From the NCBI GenBank assembly GCA_003649445.1, contig QMRV01000054.1, forward strand, positions 1 through 13,703: DNA of 13,703 bases, given 5' to 3'. Every line of letters starts with the position of its first letter. Within the stretch, counting starts at the first letter, position 1. Position numbers and translations under genes: made by a program. Under the pieces are notes generated by a model. The model did not search any database. It saw nothing but the letters and a program-made list of their open reading frames with translations, and was not told the origin of the DNA. This document shows positions 11,061 through 13,703 of the stretch, one piece after another. This DNA comes from Thermoprotei archaeon. GTDB lineage: Archaea > Thermoproteota > Thermoprotei > Thermofilales > B15-G2.

Positions 11061-13703
11061 ATGAAAAGGAGGGCTCTAATAGTTATATTGTGTACTGTAG
11101 TAACTGGGCTCAGCTTAATTAAAGCCCCGCCGGATAAATCTCTTGCAAAAATTGAGAGTCCTTGGGCTATACGCGAGCTATACTACATAAATGGTAGCCT
11201 CTGGTGGAGACATTTACTGAAAAAGTGTTTGATTATGCACGGCACATTAGAACTATGGTACCCAGTATACGTTAACGTAAGTGATACGATAACTGTGTAC
11301 ATTACTTACAATTGTAATGAGTATAGCAGAAATGTAGTGTGGATAGGGTACATTGGTCATACTTACAAGAATAGAATCTTAGACTTAGGAGTACTGAGGT
11401 TCGGTGCTATTGTTATTCCAAGTACTCCTGGAGTGCGCAAGACTACCTTTAAAGTAAAAGCAAATGAGACAGGCATATTTGTGCTCAATGTAATGGTGGG
11501 AAGCACTTTAACATCAAGTTTTCACATATTTTCAACAATTATAGGAGAATCTCCTGATCTAGGTTTTAGTTATAGAAATTACGCCAATGTTATTTCAGAA
11601 TTTAAAAAGATTGAAAAACTTTTAAATGATAAAAAAGAACTTTCAATAAAGTTATATGAACTTAATGCTTCTAAAGAAATTCTCCTAAGGGAAATAGCTG
11701 AACTTGAAAAGAAAATTTGTGCACTTAACTCAACTCTAATTGAACTTAAAGCTAACTTGAGTAAATTAAAGCAAATCTATTTAAACAAAAGTAGTGAAAT
11801 TAATAGATTAGAAACTAAGGTTAATGACATTGCCAAAGAAAATAAAGCTCTACTAAGTGAGATTGCAGAAAGCAGAAACTCCGCATTCATTCTCTTTGCA
11901 TTTACAGCAGTACTAGCAGCAAGCACAGTAGTCTATAGAAAAAGAAAGCTAGGCTATATTCTATCAATAATGCTTTTGCTAATACCGATGATATATTCTC
12001 AGCCTTCAGCACAGACAGTAACTGACGTTATCTACAGTAAAGGACTGAAAATAGAAGTAATTTACCCAGCAGAGCCGGAATTTCCGCTTAAAATAATAGT
12101 AAAGTATCCTTATCCACTAGATACACTGCTAAAAGGAGCAGTATTTATGTACAGAGTTGATAAAACAGGCTTATATCTCGTCGGTAAAAGAAGCTGCCTC
12201 GAATTTGAGTCTGTTGATAGTAACTTCTTATCTAAAACTGATACTGTATACACAATCTTTGATAAATCCACTATTTTTGATTATAAAATACCAGAAAAAT
12301 ATGACTGCTCGTACTTTGTAGATATTTTTCATAACAAAGGAAATCAAGTAATGTATCGGCGTACAGAACGCAAAGTATTTTACGGCATTTATGCTATAAG
12401 TTACTTACTCTATAGCTTAGAAGGAGACTTTTTCCATCGCTTTAAATCAATATTTTCTAGAAGTCTTGTAAATGTTAAGGAATACGAAAACGAAGTCACT
12501 ATACTAAGAAATCTAACAATTTCTCTTAATGCTAGTATTCAGGAGCTACTAAATTATAAACTACAGCTTAGCAATTTGGCTAAAACCCTAGAAGAAGAAA
12601 TTATTAACACTAAGAGTGAAATAAGCGAATATAAAACATTAATCTGTGAACTTAATGTACGTGAAAACAAGCTTAGTGAGCAGTTTAATAGTTTAATTGA
12701 AGAAAACCTTAGACTTAAAAGCGAGAAAGAGTTCTGGATCACTGTTTATCAAGTATCAATAATTGTATTAGTTTTTTCAATAATAGTTTCAGTACTAATA
12801 GTTTGTAAAACAAAATACATGGCAGCGTTTCTAGTATTTCTGATAATTTCTTCAGCGTTATTTGCGGCAGTGAATGTACGTGCAAAAGAAGCAATTATAG
12901 CTGAAGACAGAGATCCTCCATGGCCTTCAAAGTATAAAACATATTCAAAAGCAGTGTCAATAAATGCTGGAGTAAATACTAGTATCACTGTAACTATTCG
13001 TGTTAGCGTTTCAGCATATGCTTGTTTTCCAGGAAACTATACTAATGTGCCTGAAGGTACTTTAGTTAAGGGATTTGCTTGGGTTTATTTAAAGAGCTAT
13101 TTAATTGATTATCGAGGAACACGCACTATTGTTGCACATGGAGTAGAAAATGGCGGCGCGTTTAGCGACAGTAATGAAGATAGACCTTTCATTTTAGCTG
13201 GCCTTATGTTGTCTTCTAATAGTCGTTCAGGATACTATGAAGGAGTAAAAGTGTACAGAGATCCTGCAGACAATAAGGTTTATGAAGTTAGGTTTAGGAC
13301 TTACTGGCCTGAAGGCAAGTACGTTGTTTTAAGCAAAAAGCAAGTAAACTTAATTACAACTAATAAGGAATTTACATTAGACTACTATGTTTATAGAGAA
13401 TATAGAGCAAATAATGGTGAAGTATACTATTGCGGAGACGCTAAAATTACGAGAAGTATTCACATAAACGTACCGATATTCATTACAATTAAAAGCGACT
13501 CTTATTATGAGGGAGAATTTAGAGTAGATGTTTTTGCTTGGCTTAAAGTGTGGTACGAGATTAGTAATTCTATGGAAAAGCTTCGTTTTTATGCGATATT
13601 GGCTGATAGTGGTAGGAGTCTTTCGGTTCCAGTGGTTTATCGTTGGCTTACTGTTCCTGAGTGGTTTAGTGGTGTAACGCCTTTCACTACTGTAAAAGAA
13701 GCT
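11061..13703 (+). CDS. Giant three-module surface protein: ectodomain, coiled coil and TM hairpin units; 3' end cut by window
   Basis: I read one frame without a stop from ATG 11061 to the last base (881 codons). Residues 1-22 are a signal peptide (MKRRALIVILCTVV...). Module 1 is a beta-rich domain (23-172), a coiled coil (about 173-274) and a membrane segment (275-292) ending YRKRK. A second hydrophobic segment (297-312) leads out to module 2: a beta domain (to about 465), a coiled coil (about 467-556), a membrane segment (559-582), a basic turn CKTKY, and a hydrophobic segment (587-605). Module 3 is an ectodomain from 606 to the edge. All eleven N-x-S/T sequons fall in the predicted outside parts. 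Each unit resembles a SlaB-like S-layer stalk (beta domains, coiled coil, C-terminal anchor). Function is unknown. A structural surface or stalk role is inferred. Confidence 0.85.
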   Translation, partial: MKRRALIVILCTVVTGLSLIKAPPDKSLAKIESPWAIRELYYINGSLWWRHLLKKCLIMHGTLELWYPVYVNVSDTITVYITYNCNEYSRNVVWIGYIGHTYKNRILDLGVLRFGAIVIPSTPGVRKTTFKVKANETGIFVLNVMVGSTLTSSFHIFSTIIGESPDLGFSYRNYANVISEFKKIEKLLNDKKELSIKLYELNASKEILLREIAELEKKICALNSTLIELKANLSKLKQIYLNKSSEINRLETKVNDIAKENKALLSEIAESRNSAFILFAFTAVLAASTVVYRKRKLGYILSIMLLLIPMIYSQPSAQTVTDVIYSKGLKIEVIYPAEPEFPLKIIVKYPYPLDTLLKGAVFMYRVDKTGLYLVGKRSCLEFESVDSNFLSKTDTVYTIFDKSTIFDYKIPEKYDCSYFVDIFHNKGNQVMYRRTERKVFYGIYAISYLLYSLEGDFFHRFKSIFSRSLVNVKEYENEVTILRNLTISLNASIQELLNYKLQLSNLAKTLEEEIINTKSEISEYKTLICELNVRENKLSEQFNSLIEENLRLKSEKEFWITVYQVSIIVLVFSIIVSVLIVCKTKYMAAFLVFLIISSALFAAVNVRAKEAIIAEDRDPPWPSKYKTYSKAVSINAGVNTSITVTIRVSVSAYACFPGNYTNVPEGTLVKGFAWVYLKSYLIDYRGTRTIVAHGVENGGAFSDSNEDRPFILAGLMLSSNSRSGYYEGVKVYRDPADNKVYEVRFRTYWPEGKYVVLSKKQVNLITTNKEFTLDYYVYREYRANNGEVYYCGDAKITRSIHINVPIFITIKSDSYYEGEFRVDVFAWLKVWYEISNSMEKLRFYAILADSGRSLSVPVVYRWLTVPEWFSGVTPFTTVKEA

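Noticed and set aside
11970..13703. Internal ATGs at 11970 and 12819 as starts of separate genes
   Set aside because: Both lie just before hydrophobic segments that could serve as signal peptides, but no stop codon precedes them and no ribosome site or well-placed TATA box is seen. One fused protein is simpler, though internal starts are not disproved.

Overview
The window looks like the chromosome of an AT-rich, probably hyperthermophilic archaeon, most likely a Thermoproteota member. The evidence is a tRNA-Tyr with the archaeal C1-G72 pair and a 61-nt intron at position 37/38; no encoded CCA on either tRNA; TATA boxes about 25 bp ahead of start codons, implying leaderless mRNAs; GGTGA Shine-Dalgarno sequences where genes are coupled; heavy use of AGA/AGG and ATA codons; and an archaeal type IV pilus operon. 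I cannot assign a genus.

Layout. Positions 1-1101 (+) hold the 3' part of a five-bladed beta-propeller glycosidase-like gene. It converges on a sulfatase-superfamily gene (1336-2700, -) whose formylglycine position is Thr rather than Cys or Ser. From a 110-bp divergent promoter region, a + strand operon follows: a fucose/arabinose-isomerase-like sugar isomerase (2811-4049), an M20 metallo-hydrolase (4021-5271) and an SSO10a-like winged-helix protein (5268-5546), each overlapping the next. A 54-bp gap with a perfect AGTCACA-TAC-TGTGACT palindrome and a TATA box leads to a bactofilin-like beta-solenoid protein (5601-6815) with twelve VGG repeats at an almost exact 17-residue period. Two tRNA genes follow, Pro(CGG) at 6851-6926 and intron-containing Tyr(GTA) at 7053-7187, each with its own TATA box.

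On the minus strand, 10939 down to 7241 is a compact type IV pilus or secretion operon. In order it encodes a coiled-coil accessory protein, a secretion ATPase, a pilin with a class III signal and its own promoter, a TadC/FlaJ-type membrane platform protein, and a small membrane-anchored protein. No prepilin peptidase lies in the window.

Divergent from this operon, 11061 to the window end (+) is one unbroken frame of 881 codons or more. It encodes a surface protein built from three fused modules of the type ectodomain, extracellular coiled coil, transmembrane hairpin; the third module is cut by the window edge. This is the most unusual object here: it resembles S-layer stalk proteins joined end to end. 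The first half of the window suggests carbohydrate metabolism (propeller glycosidase, sulfatase-like hydrolase, isomerase, deacylase) and the second half cell-surface assembly. Links between the two halves are inference.
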